Shown: piece after piece, positions 21,505-31,415 of the stretch | How the letters are laid out: each line of letters starts with the position of its first letter | Numbering within the stretch: position 1 is the stretch's first letter | Assembly: GCA_963971575.1 (NCBI GenBank) | Contig: OZ020616.1 | Coordinates: 59,192,907 to 59,256,906 of the forward strand | DNA length: 64,000 nucleotides | Source of the DNA: Liopterus haemorrhoidalis | Taxonomy: Eukaryota > Arthropoda > Insecta > Coleoptera > Dytiscidae | Direction: 5' to 3' | The notes under the pieces: model-generated | Database searches by the model: none | Told to the model about the DNA's origin: nothing | The model's input: only the letters and a program-made list of their open reading frames with translations | Program-made: the position numbers and the translations under genes

Positions 21505-22663
21505 TTCTATTTTTTCGTTTTATCAAAAAATGTCTCAAATAAAAATTGTTAGTTATTGCTTTTATAACAACTTTTGTTAAGGCGGCGCACAACCCTGTAG
21601 TTCTCAATAGTTTCTAATACAAAACTAATAATCGGAAATAAAATTAATAACAATCTATACATCAAAATTTGCAGCGAATTTTTATCTATCTAATAGGATA
21701 TTTTAAATTGTAGAAAAAACTGTTATGTAATTGTAAATAAGCAAATTGCATTATAGACGCCATCTTGTAAACCAAAGGACTCATATTTACGTACGATGCG
21801 GCAAATTGTAGCTAAAGCTTTATACTACAAATAAGTTATAGCTATTTTGTTCTATTGTGAAAATTACTTAAAGTTATTGTACTTGGTAGTCTATATTTGC
21901 CGCCATCTTGAATCTGCCACGGTTCTTAAAATAGGTGTTATGGGTAAAAACGATTTAATTTTTGTGAAGAATACGTGTACCAATTGGCATTCCGTTATTA
22001 TCAAGTATCATATTTTTCGACGAGGGTTCTAAACTATAAGTAATCAAGTCGAAAAAAATGTTGACGTATTATTTCAACATTTCTACACAAAACTATATTA
22101 ATATAAAAGTTATTTGAAACCCATAAATAGATTTAAAAAATTACAGAACAATGTTGCTGATGTCTATTATTAAGTTATTGAGCGATAATATTTTTACAAT
22201 AAATGTTTCTGCAATTAAAAATATCTTATTAGATAGATAAAAATTCGGTGCAACATTTGATGTATAGATTGATACTAATTTTATTTCAGATTGTTAGTAT
22301 TGTATAAAAAATTGGTAACTTCTAGGGGTTATACGCAGCCTTAAATAATTTTTTTCTGTTAAATATTCGCAAAAATCTTAAAATCGACACGAGTAAACTC
22401 CTATTTCTAGTCAACCGATTTTTACCAAAAGTCGATCAACTCCTGCCATTTATTTCAAAAGCTTAAATATGAAGTTTCATAAAAATCCTTTTAGCCGAAT
22501 TTGCTCTGTACGTGTACACAGACAGACTGACGGACAGACAAACAGACGGACAGACAGACCGACAGACATGGACTGCAATTCGTGGAAATCCATCGAAATC
22601 TCGAAATGTCAAAATCGGTATGATCACTATACCTCCCTTATATATGTTGTCGGTCGGTAAAAA
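21505..22663 (+). repeat. Repeat family A, copy 5, split by a TTAA MITE
   Basis: The upstream A block runs to CAACTTTTGTTAA at 21,580 and resumes at 22,341 with TTAAATAATTTTTTTC. It then continues to the usual (GACA)n array and CGGTCGGTAAAAA end. The block between ATCATG and GGGACCTC is deleted here. Confidence 0.85.
21581..22340. mobile_element. piggyBac-like MITE with TTAA target duplication
   Basis: A 760-bp element with ~150-bp imperfect inverted repeats. The left arm starts GGCGGCGCACAACCCTGTAG and the right arm, reversed, GGCTGCGTATAACCCCTAGA. Deeper matches include AATCTATACATCAAAxTTTG and TTTTTATCTATCTAATA. It is flanked by TTAA on both sides (21,577-21,580 and 22,341-22,344). The paralogous unoccupied site at 25,701-25,720 reads CAACTTTTGTTAAATAATTT with a single TTAA, which proves the duplication. 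The TTAA target points to the piggyBac superfamily. No transposase is encoded. Confidence 0.88.
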
Positions 22664-23577
22664 TAGTTAATTTAATTTAAAAATACAGAAATTCTGAAAG
22701 TCAGTTGTTTAACTTCAGAACCTACGTCATCAAGATGGATCAGCTGATTGTATTGCACAACAATATTTAAAATACTATTATTAATTGTTTTATTTATTTT
22801 AACTTATAAATAATACGCTATAAAGATGGCCTAACTAACTTATTAAATAAAAACTTGTAGTGTAAAAAATTATCTGCGTTCTAAATCCATAAGTTTTTGG
22901 GAAAGTTTGGGGAGGTAATAGAGAGGCCTTTGTTTAGTAGTGAATGAACTGCTGGTAGATAAAAATAATTTTTTCCAAGATTTCATCAGCTAAGGACTTT
23001 TTCCTAGAGCGTGAAAATAAAATTTGATGGATGTGTATAAAGAGCGTAATTTCAGAAACGTGTCTATGTTTTTTAATATTTCGTCCTGCAGGTTCATCGT
23101 CCTTCCTTTTACGTATATGTGCGAGGGGAATCAAATTACCATTTGTTGATGTAATATGGCTAAGTGTTATTACGGTAACACAGCCTAAGTGTATTACATT
23201 AGAGTAAATTAAATTTCTTGATTAAAATACTTATATATTTGGATATTTCATCACGGAAATAAACACACAAATGCGAAACAATTTTTAACAAAATACCCTC
23301 GAGTTCATTCGTGAGACTTGCGGCCATTTTCCGATCACTTAGAGTTTGAATGTTAGCAATTCAGTTGCGGTGAGGCAATTTGCGATTTGCCTAAGTCATT
23401 TAACTGGACCGGAAGTGTGAGCTGGAGACCGGAAGTAAAGGCCTGTTCAGTTCAACTGTCCAGGGGCCTTAGAGATGCTAATGAACCTTTATAGAACCTG
23501 TCACTGCCCTTTGAATCTTAATAACGGATCTAGAGACGTTTCAAAACGATATTTTAAAGAAGGTTATACGCTGAAGA
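22664..23577. other. No recognisable gene
   Basis: AT-rich, with a GC-richer patch at 23,330-23,480 that has duplicated GACCGGAAGT motifs (23,407 and 23,430). No frame or repeat family is supported. Confidence 0.35.
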
Positions 23578-23627
23578 TATCGTGGCTTAGTGGTAAACCT
23601 ACAGGCCTAGCAGATCGTGGATTCATA
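23578..23627 (+). other. tRNA-like SINE head cut by the mariner insertion
   Basis: A perfect Pol III A box, TGGCTTAGTGG (23,583-23,593), followed by GTAAACCTACAGGCCTAGC and GGATTCATA. The B-box position is exactly where the mariner element has inserted at TA. It resembles the SINE at 23,817 in layout but not in sequence. Confidence 0.45.
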
Positions 23628-23688
23628 CGAGGGTTACCTTATAAGTTTTTACAAAAATTAAGAAAGAATTTTTTTGGAACAAACTGTT

Positions 23689-24890
23689 TTATTGCTTTTC
23701 AAAATATTCGCCTTTAAGATTTATACACTTTTGCATGCGTTCAAACCAATTCTCGAAAAAAAAAATTTCCACTCTAAAGTTGGTATCTCAAAAACACGTT
23801 TTTCAAAGGCATCAACGCCGACCGGCGTAGCGTAGTGGTAACACATATGCTCTGCGTTGCGAAGGTCTCGGGTTCGAATCCCGTTCAGGCATGGAAATTT
23901 TCTCAAACAAAAATTGTCCTGGCTAATTGCCACAGCAGCAAAGGCCATAATATTAAAAAAAAAAAAAAAAAAAGGCATCAACTGTTCTTGAGATGATGAA
24001 AATCACTGTCCACACATTTTTTGTTTGACATTGGAGAACAAAAAAAGTCGTTCGGGGATACATCAGGTGAATACGGGCAATGAGACATTAATTCGGTGTT
24101 TTTCTCCTTCAAATAATCAATTGTTTGACGTGCTGTGTGGAGCATATATTGTCATGATAAGAATGATGCGACGTTTTTGGTTGTTTTTCCTGATATTATC
24201 GATGACTTCTGGCAAACAAGTTTTGTAAACCATTCAGCTTTAACTGTTCTCCCATCCTCTGAATGGTTGCTACATGTCCAGTACAACCGAAAAATAAAGT
24301 TATCATTTTTTTTAAAGTGAACGAACAACTTTTGTGGGTTTCGGTTCATCTTGGAAGACACAGTGGATTGTTGCTTAGTTTCCGATTCATATGAATAAAT
24401 CCAAGTTTCGTCACCTGTAACGATGTTGTAAATGGATTTTGCAGTGCCTAGGTTGAAATTTTTTTATCATTCCCTTACACCAATCAACACTTTTTTTTGA
24501 GCTTCGGTCAAATTATGCGGAATTCATCGGGAACAGATCTTTTTCACAGCTAAATGTTCATGCAAAATCGAATGTATTGCAGTCTGCGATATGCCAAAGG
24601 ATGCTTCTATCTCACGGTAAGTCACATGCCGATCTTCTTCAATCATTTTGCGAACAGCATAGATTTTTTTTTTTAATCACTACCGATTTTGGTGGACCTT
24701 CATTAGATTCATCACTGACAGACGAACGACCACGACAAAATTCTGCAAACCAATTGGAAACAGTCTTTTCTGATGGTGCTTCATTACCAAAAGTTGAACG
24801 AAACGAATCTATGCATAGTTGTTGAGTTAGGCCTTTACTAAAATCGTAAAAAATCATCCAACGAAAACCTTCACGAGTAATATCAATTTT
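23689..24890 (-). pseudogene. Mariner transposase (DD34D type), frameshifted
   Basis: Reading downward: DITREGFRWMIFYDFSKGL, then CIDSFRSTFGNEAPSEKTV and WFAEFCRGRSS (helix-turn-helix domains), then a frameshift and VRKMIEEDRHVTYREIEAS. The catalytic part has IVTGDETWIYSYE (first Asp), HDNICST for the usual HDNAxxH (second Asp), and PYSPDVSPNDFF (third Asp), spaced as in DD34D mariners. WxxRMQKC-like and GEYFEKQ endings are visible after the SINE, in shifted frames. Several stops and frameshifts plus the SINE make it inactive. It belongs to the group with WIYSYExETKQQS, common in insects. Confidence 0.93.
23817..23970 (+). mobile_element. tRNA-derived SINE (copy 1) inserted in mariner
   Basis: A Pol III A box TAGCGTAGTGG (23,828-23,838) matches the consensus at every position. 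The B box GTTCGAATC (23,872-23,880) starts 44 nt later. A ~75-nt unique body (CAGGCATGGAAATTTTC, then TGTCCTGGCTAATTGCCAC) and a 16-20-nt A-tail follow. The target duplication AAAGGCATCAAC is perfect on both sides (23,805-23,816 and 23,971-23,982). An internal promoter drives transcription of such elements by RNA polymerase III, and a LINE supplies the machinery for retroposition. The partner LINE is not identifiable from the A-tail alone. Confidence 0.95.
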
Positions 24891-25049
24891 TTTACATTTT
24901 TTTTTACGTCCACTGTCAACAAACTACTGGGCCAATTTATAAGCTGCCACTGATTTCACAATAACACATGTCAAACGAATATAGTAATGACACATTTCAA
25001 CATTGCCATCTAGTGGTCGTTTGTAAAAACATAAAAGGTAACCCTCGTA

Positions 25050-25457
25050 TAATTAAAAGAGTTCGTTTTTAAATACCGTTCAGTTTAATATTATAAAACT
25101 GTTTGGTGGTTTGGAATTCTGTGGGGTATAAAATATTTGGTTGGTTGCACCTGAAAGTTGTCTAAGATATGATAGGAGTGCTGTGCTGTCTGTCTGCCTC
25201 GTCTCGTCTCAACTCAGCCCATGAACGTAACAAATGTAGCATTATCGCACAACATCGGAATATCTACCCGGGAACACGAAGCATAGAGGGAAAGATTACA
25301 AAGGGGAAAAGAACGGAATGAAAAAAAGTTAGTTTTATCAAAAAATATATATGCACTACTCAACGTACAATCTTGTGAAACTTCAAATCAAATAATAAGA
25401 AATAAATTCATATTTGTTTATATTCCTACAAGATTTATCAAAGAATATTTAAAAAGA
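25050..25457. other. No recognisable feature
   Basis: AT-rich with a TGTCTGTCTGCCTCGTCTCG patch near 25,190. No gene is seen. Confidence 0.4.
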
Positions 25458-25737
25458 AATTAGCTGTGGCCACCATAGGACCAACCGTCCTCACAAAATA
25501 CTTGTATAAAATACATTCTAGCAGCAGAGTAGAAATAACTTGGCCTAATATTTTCTAACAGAGATATTATTTATCATGACCATGGAAACGTATTAGTATG
25601 AAAAAATAGATAATTAGAAAGAAAACGAAACATTTTTCAAAATTTTTTCGTTTTATCAAAAGATGTCTTAAATAAAAGTTGTTAGTTCTTACTTTTATAG
25701 CAACTTTTGTTAAATAATTTTTTTCGAAATATATCTG

Positions 25738-26378
25738 CCAGGGCTTCGAACCGTTATTTTTTTCGTTTCGGTTTTCGTTCCGGTTCAATTAAAAAAATAT
25801 ATATCGGTTCGGTTCCGGTTTTCGTTCCGGCAAAAATAACGTTTTTTTTCGGTTTTCGGTTTTCGGTTCAGTTCCGGTTCGAAGCCCTGATATTTTTAGG
25901 GGGATATGTTTTTTAGATGTTTTAGTATTTTTCCTATATGCGGGTCAAAAAGTTGTATAAGCATGCCAAATTGCAACTCTCTAGGTGTAGGTGTTTGGAA
26001 ACAATTTTTAAATGCTTTTATATATATTAGAAATTTATTTTCTACTATAATTTAGAAGAACATTTTATTCCTTATTCTGTGATAATATTACCAAGGTCAC
26101 TACCAGGAGAGAGTTCTGGGCGTTCAACCCCCCTCCCCCGAAATAATAGAAGCGCATTTTTTAAATTATCGGTTAAAAAATTACGAATTACGATTTTTTT
26201 CTTCTCATCAGTTTAAAAAAATAATCTTAAATTAAATATGTTTTATATTCACTCACATAAACGTTATCTGAACCGAAATAAACCGATATTTTTTTTCGGT
26301 TCAGTTCCGGTTTTCGTTCAGACAAAAATAACGGTTTTTTTCGGTTTTCGGTTTTCGGTTCAGTTCCTGTTCGAAGCC
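25738..26378. mobile_element. Foldback element family E, copy 1
   Basis: Inverted ends CCAGGGCTTCGAACCG and GGTTCGAAGCC, with repeated CGGTTCGGTTCCGG/TTTTCGGTTTTCGG motifs along both arms. A short version closed by both ends is visible at 25,738-25,889. A second right arm ends at 26,378. The inner part matches copy 2 at 52,201-52,716, for example AGAAATTTATTTTCTACTAT and the C-rich stretch before GAAATAATAGAA. Confidence 0.75.
25891..26009 (-). repeat. Repeat family B fragment inside E1 (copy 9)
   Basis: Reversed family B: TTTTTAGGGGGATATGTTTT, then GATGTTTTAGTATTTTTCCT and AAGCATGCCAAATTGCAACT. Neither terminus is present. Copy 2 of element E lacks this piece. Confidence 0.75.
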
Positions 26379-26514
26379 ATCATTTCTAGTCAACCGATTT
26401 TTACCAAAAGTTGATCAACTCGTGCCATTGATGTCAAAAGCTTAAATATGAAGTTTCATAAAAATCCTTTAAGCCGAATTTGCTCTGCACGTGTACAGAG
26501 ACAGACAGACGGAT

Positions 26515-26558
<44 letters not shown>

Positions 26559-26756
26559 GGACAGACAGACAGACAGACGGACAGACAGACAGACAGACAG
26601 ACGGATAGACGGACAGACAGACCGACAGACATCATGCTAAAAATAGTCAAAAAGTTATGTAGGGACCTCAATTCGTGGAGATCCATTGAAATCTCAAAAT
26701 GTCAAAATCGGTATGATCACAATACCTTCCTTATATATGTTGGCGGTCGGCAAAAA

Positions 26757-28336
26757 TGAAGCACCATTAAAAATTCAAGGGATGAGCAAAAACAGAGCGC
26801 TTGTTTTTTCAGTTCTGTAGCCCATTTTTCTAGTTCTGTCGCCAGTAAAGGTAAGACAGGTGCCTCATCCTCATTACAATCCACTGCAACAGTCTGTCTG
26901 TCATTAGGTCCTTAACATTAAGACCAAGGTCGCAACCTTGCTAGGGTCAATATTAATCCACCATTTTCACCTTAAGCGTTAATTAAATTCTATTTATTTT
27001 CCTACAGCATGTTTTTTACGTATGCAAATTAACCCTTTAACTGATGAAAAAATTCTTCAAATAAAAATTAATAACAAAGTAAACAATCGCAGTTTCCAAC
27101 TTTAGATTAGAACGTGGTATTTTTTATGCAGATTAAGTTGAACACGAGTTGTATAGAGCAGGGAGGGTTCAAGGGGGGGGGGCGGAGTGAAACAGGAAAC
27201 AAACTTAAGACATTAAGAGTTTCTTTCAGTTACACGCAGTGTTGTACTAAGGGGATAAACTTTATAATGAAGATAATTATATTAGTTCAATATTAGCCTC
27301 TGAAATACTAACAATTAATCATCAAGAATTTAACACAGAAAATAGAATATTCAACTAAATAACAAATCATGATTTAATATGTAAAAAGCTACTGACAGTA
27401 CACAATTAGTTGTAGGTAAAAATAAACTTAATTACTGTAAACCGGAATAAATGCTGTAAAGACGAACAAGTATCTATAATATAATACGTCAACGTGTGTC
27501 CCTGCGTGGGTGCGTGCTATGACGTCAAAAACTAATTTGAAGCGAAATTCCGAAATGTAACGAAATATTCCGAAGCTCACCGAAGTGTATATTCACATAT
27601 AACGCGTGATAATAATAGTTGTTAATTGATATGTTTACACAAAAATAATATAAATTAAAATTATTAGTAGCAGAAAAATAATTATTTTAAAAATATTTGG
27701 TTTTGATGAAAGTATGTAAAAAAAAATTACTTTATTTTCTTTATTATTATTTTTTCAATGGTTTACTATTTTTTTATTTCTATGATTAACGTATTAAATT
27801 ATCTAACGTTTTAAATTTTCAAAAATGTAAATATAATGCAGTGAATAAAACACGCTTTGGTAAAAATGAATAATTTTTACCACTTTGAGACACATTTGTT
27901 GCCACTAGGTGACACCTTATTTGAGTAAATTTAAAATTGGTTCGAAATATTTAAAATATTTTGATAAAAATTACAAATTAATACATTCAATAGTTTGCAC
28001 TTTTGAAATTGTACGTCATGTTGGTATTAAAACATGGTAAAAAAAATCACTTTCTTAAAATGTCATTCCATTTGACATATGTCATAAAGATAAATGATAT
28101 CTTAGTTATAATGATCATAACCAACAAATCAGAAGTAGGTTTTACAGCGTAAGGAATATTTTGAAATGACAAATTTACATTTTAAAGTCAGTACTACAGT
28201 ATAAAAGTAACCAAAATAACCAAATCTGGTTTGACATTACAAATGTGCAATATATTAAAGCGGGCAAACAATTAAATTTTACTGTGTAATAGTTTCTCAC
28301 GATTTATTTCAAACTGATTTGAGATAAAGTGTAAGT
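26757..28336. other. No recognisable gene
   Basis: AT-rich DNA. A G-run lies at 27,173-27,181. Short frames are isolated and without domains. Near 27,540 several CGAAATTCCGAA-like words repeat locally. Confidence 0.35.
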
Positions 28337-28556
28337 ACGCTTTTTTCCGTGTGTGTATTTCTCCGTGTGCGCTTTATTCCGTGTGTGTATTTTTCATGTG
28401 CACTTTTTTCCGTGTGCGTATTAATCCGTGTGCATTTTTTCCGTGTGTGTATTTTTCCGTGTGCGCTTTATTCCGTGTGTGTATTTTTTCATGTGCACTT
28501 TTTTCCGTGTGCGTAGGTATTAATCCGTGTGCATTTTTTCCATGTGCGTATTTTTA
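28337..28556 (+). repeat. GTGTG-rich minisatellite
   Basis: About a dozen imperfect units of TTTTTCCGTGTGCGYAT type, 15-21 bp long. Longer blocks also repeat: CCGTGTGCGCTTTATTCC occurs at about 28,363 and 28,457. The Cys-rich frame over it (28,351-28,587) is a by-product of the repeat. Confidence 0.85.
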
Positions 28557-28620
28557 TATTATAAAGAAATTGGAAAATTTATTTTAATAAATATATAAAA
28601 TTTAACGTCTCAAATCATTT

Positions 28621-28871
28621 TTAGTTTTAACATTATAAAGGTAACGCACTGAGTGAAAATGAATCGTTTTCCCATCTTAAAAAGTTAATGAATAAATAAT
28701 TCGGAATAATACTCATTATTTGTACAGTTTTGAATAATGGGCGAAGATTTGATTCAATTTGAATTGGATGAAGTAAGGCTTACGGCTAGAGAAAGAAGTC
28801 TGAGGTGTCGAGCAAGTTCCACATTAAGGTAATGATGTGTTTGCCAACACAATTGGCAACGGGTGCACTAG
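28621..28871 (+). repeat. Dispersed repeat with 31-codon frame and Helitron-like end (copy 1)
   Basis: A ~250-bp repeat, also at 55,512-55,760. It shares TAGTTTTAACATTATAAA, GAATCGTTTTCCCATCTTAA and the coding block. It ends with the hairpin TTGCCAACACAATTGGCAAC, eight bases, then CTAG and T. That layout fits a Helitron 3' end, but copy 2 lacks CTAG at the equivalent place, so the assignment is tentative. Confidence 0.55.
28737..28832 (+). CDS. 31-codon frame in the dispersed repeat, probably captured exon
   Basis: The frame begins MGEDLIQFELDEVRLTARER and ends at TAA. The last codon and stop overlap AAGGTAATG, which looks like a splice donor, so it may be a captured first exon and not a complete protein. 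Copy 2 at 55,626-55,721 keeps the same length. All eight base differences between the copies within the 31 codons change the amino acid, which argues against selection on the protein. No family is recognised. Confidence 0.3.
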   Translation: MGEDLIQFELDEVRLTARERSLRCRASSTLR

Positions 28872-29410
28872 TTATTTTATAATATAATTGGATTTTTAGA
28901 TAAATTAAAAAGACAGAATATTTTTATTGAATTTTTGCCTCATTGTTTGCGATATTAAAACAAATGGTTAGGATTTATTTGATCGGTATTTTATGAGGTA
29001 TATTTTATTAACAATAAATATATTGTGAAATCCATTAAAACAATCACATTTAATTCAAAATAATCTCTGAATAATACCATAAAATATCTGTTTATGACAC
29101 TTGGACATTAACCAAATATATACCTATACAAACAAGTATCATATAAATACATTCATCATGCAAAAATTATAAATTTTTTATATTTTTCAAATTGCTAATA
29201 AATGAAAAGTGTCCATCATATTTTAGAGCAGTGCTTCACAACCATTGAACAAAAAGACCAAAGAACATGCTATTTGGAAAGATCAAGATGATCCCATATA
29301 ACCCCCATATAACGGGTGTTTTTTTTTAGAGGTATAGGTAAATTTAAAACGTTAGATAATTTAAAATGTTAATCGTAGAAATAAAAAAATAATAAAGCAT
29401 TAAAAATTTT
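28872..29410. other. No recognisable feature
   Basis: Very AT-rich sequence. No gene or repeat identified. Confidence 0.4.
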
Positions 29411-29457
29411 AGCACTTCTCGCTGCGCTCGTCGAACTCCAAATAACTCGTGTGATAA

Positions 29458-30597
29458 CACTGCCCAACAAAATATTTTTTTTTATATTGGTGCCCCAAAA
29501 GTAAGAACTGATTTTGGATATTTTTGATGTGCTGATTCCAAAAATACCTGACTCTTTTTCGTAGCAGCTCTAGTTTTTGAGATACAGACTAATTGATTTT
29601 AGTTTTTTATCTAAAAACGGTAAACTTCCTCCTTGGACAGCAAAGTGGATATACAAAATATCCTTGTTTTTTTGTCTTTGGGACAACAGAGCTAAGGATC
29701 AGCACTGGGTGAACAGAAATTGGGTGATTTTCATTAAGCAATGTCATAATTCAAGAAAAACAATACTTTGTCAACAAACCTTTGGTTGCGAGAGAGAAAA
29801 TTATATTTCCACCCTTGCATATCAAGTTTGGGTTTATGTAGCAATTTTTGAAGACAATAAATCGAGATGGACTTTGTGTAGGCTACTTAACACGTAAATT
29901 TCCTGGGATTAACTCTGAAAAACTGAAAGCCAGAATATTTGATGGTCCTCAGATAAGGCAACCTACTGAAGATCCACAATCCAATCCAACCGCATCAATG
30001 AACGAGATTGAATCTAATTCTTGGTGTTCATTGATTCAAGTAGTACAACATTTTTTTGGAAATCAAAGGCAGAGAATTAGTGGAAAATATACTTTCCAAC
30101 TTTAATATTCTCGGTTGTATTATGATCACTTAACAGAAAACCTAGATGATTTTAGTGAAGAACCGGGGGAAAGATTCCATCAGGACATAAAACTATGGAA
30201 GATAGATATCAAGGAAGATAAGATAGCCACATAATGACCGACTATTGTTGGAGTCTTCAGAAAGACTGTTCTGGTAAACTCTATGCTAGAAAGTCGTACA
30301 AAAGAACATTTTTAAGTGATAAGTGATGAATGTATATTTATCTACTTTGTGAAATAAATATCTTACTTTGTTTCTTTTGTGTTTGTAACTGGCAGTAGGA
30401 GCAAATAGTAACAGTAATAACGTGAGAAATACACAAGTTAAGAAATAAGACATTTTATTGTTAAAGAGGCCAATATAACGTATCTCCAAAAATTAAATCT
30501 GATAGACCAAATCTGACGGCTATTTTGCAATCTGTGCCCAAAAATTACCTAGAGACAGTTAAAAACTTGCAGGCACCAAAATGTCTGTTGGGCTGTG
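29458..30597 (+). mobile_element. CACTA-like transposon with 3-bp duplication
   Basis: Ends CACTGCCCAACA and, reversed, CACAGCCCAACA. A subterminal ATTGGTGCC at 29,488-29,496 faces GGCACCAA at 30,572-30,579. Using family D as the empty site, the flanking TAA at 29,455-29,457 and 30,598-30,600 is a 3-bp duplication. CACTA/EnSpm elements begin CACT(A/G) and duplicate 3 bp. PIF/Harbinger also duplicates 3 bp (TWA), so that superfamily remains possible. The length is 1,140 bp. Confidence 0.7.
29848..30300 (+). pseudogene. Degenerate transposon-borne coding remnant
   Basis: Frames in succession give GLCVGYLTRKFPGINSEKL, KARIFDGPQIRQP, then NSWCSLIQVVQHFFGNQRQ, then EEPGERFHQDIK and, after frameshifts, MEDRYQGR...MTDYCWSLQKD. 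From memory, the FPxxSxxKxxxGIFxGPQIR ... GERFHQDI ... RYQGRWD ... DYCWxLxRD series recurs in uncharacterised repeat-borne proteins across arthropods. I cannot name its enzyme class. It fills the middle of the CACTA-like element. Two in-frame stops and at least two frameshifts are present. Confidence 0.55.
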
Positions 30598-30645
30598 TAA
30601 TACATCGTCTTATAAAACGCGTATAATAATAAAATATTTTACACC

Positions 30646-30909
30646 TACGTACTTGTCATTCTATATTCTTTGTTAAACATAAAATGTACGTTTATTAAAA
30701 TGTATAACATGTTATATATCATTAATTCAATTTTGAAATACTACCAATTACTTTTATCAAAACCCCTGATCGCAAATCAAAAATCCAAATTAAATAATCA
30801 GATCGTAGTGTTTTGTACGTGACACGATTGCCAACATCTCAACAAAGTTTTCTTAAATTTTCCTCACGTTCAGACCTTCTACGTGTCAATAGACACTGTT
30901 ACCAACATT
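30646..30909. other. Upstream flank of the host gene
   Basis: AT-rich, no repeat recognised. Less repeat-laden than its surroundings, which fits a proximal regulatory region. Confidence 0.35.
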
Positions 30910-30988
30910 AGGTCAATGTCAACGAAATCGAAAAAAACCAAAATACATCACATATATAAATAGCAGAGTTCATAATCAATCAGTCAGT
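30910..30988 (+). promoter_or_regulatory. Core promoter of the secreted-protein gene (TATA + initiator)
   Basis: TATATAAATAG at 30,953-30,963 is a strong TATA box. Two overlapping arthropod initiators TCAGT start at 30,980 and 30,984. Taking A30,986 as +1 places TATAAA at -31, the ideal distance. The 5' leader is then 25 nt. An isolated AGGTCA nuclear-receptor half-site at 30,910-30,915 could matter for a cuticle-type gene under ecdysteroid control, but one half-site is weak evidence. Confidence 0.8.
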
Positions 30989-31010
30989 TACAAGCCGGCA
31001 ACAAGTCAAA

Positions 31011-31355
31011 ATGAAATATCTAGTTATTTTTGTGGCGGTTGTTGTGGTAACAGCGGAACCACCCAGGTAAGAAAATGACACTATAAAAAAATTAAATAAA
31101 TATTAACCTGTAGCAGAATATCTGCGAAATAATTTATTAATTTGATTGATTTAAATTAAAGGATTAATAAAAAGAAATTTATAAAACTTAAAAATTGATG
31201 TGAATTTTCACACATTTCAGGGTTTCGCAGGTATTTAGTAAGTGAATGATGATTATTTGGGATGCCAAAACTAATTTTATGTTATTTTTTTTTTTTTTTT
31301 TGTTAATTTAATTCGAATGCCTAATACCATTATTTAGGTTTCTAAATATGTGCAG

Positions 31356-31415
<60 letters not shown>

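Larger units (their letters stand above)
23628..25047 (-). mobile_element. Full-length mariner element, interrupted by a SINE
   Basis: Inverted ends CGAGGGTTACCTTATAAG and the opposite TAAAAGGTAACCCTCG, with TA at 23,626-23,627 and 25,048-25,049. Without the 154-bp SINE and its target duplication the length is about 1.25 kb, normal for mariner. The transposase lies on the minus strand and is broken. Confidence 0.95.
25458..26756 (+). repeat. Repeat family A, copy 6, split by foldback element E1
   Basis: The 5' head AGCTGTGGCCACCATAGGAC and CATTCTAGCAGCAGAGTAG (to ~25,620) also occurs before copy 7 at 60,261. It is followed by the TTTTATCAAAA block and the empty TTAA site at 25,710-25,713. 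At 25,738 a foldback element intervenes. Family A resumes at 26,382 (ATTTCTAGTCAACCGATTTT) and runs through a long (GACA)n array to 26,756. About 50 bases of A are missing at the junction. Confidence 0.8.
29411..30645 (+). repeat. Repeat family D, copy 3, split by a CACTA-like transposon
   Basis: Family D reads CTCGCTGCGCTCGTCGAACT to GTGTGATAA at 29,457 and resumes at 30,598 with TAATACATCGTCTTATAAAA. Copy 1 at 1.8 kb shows the unoccupied arrangement. Confidence 0.8.
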
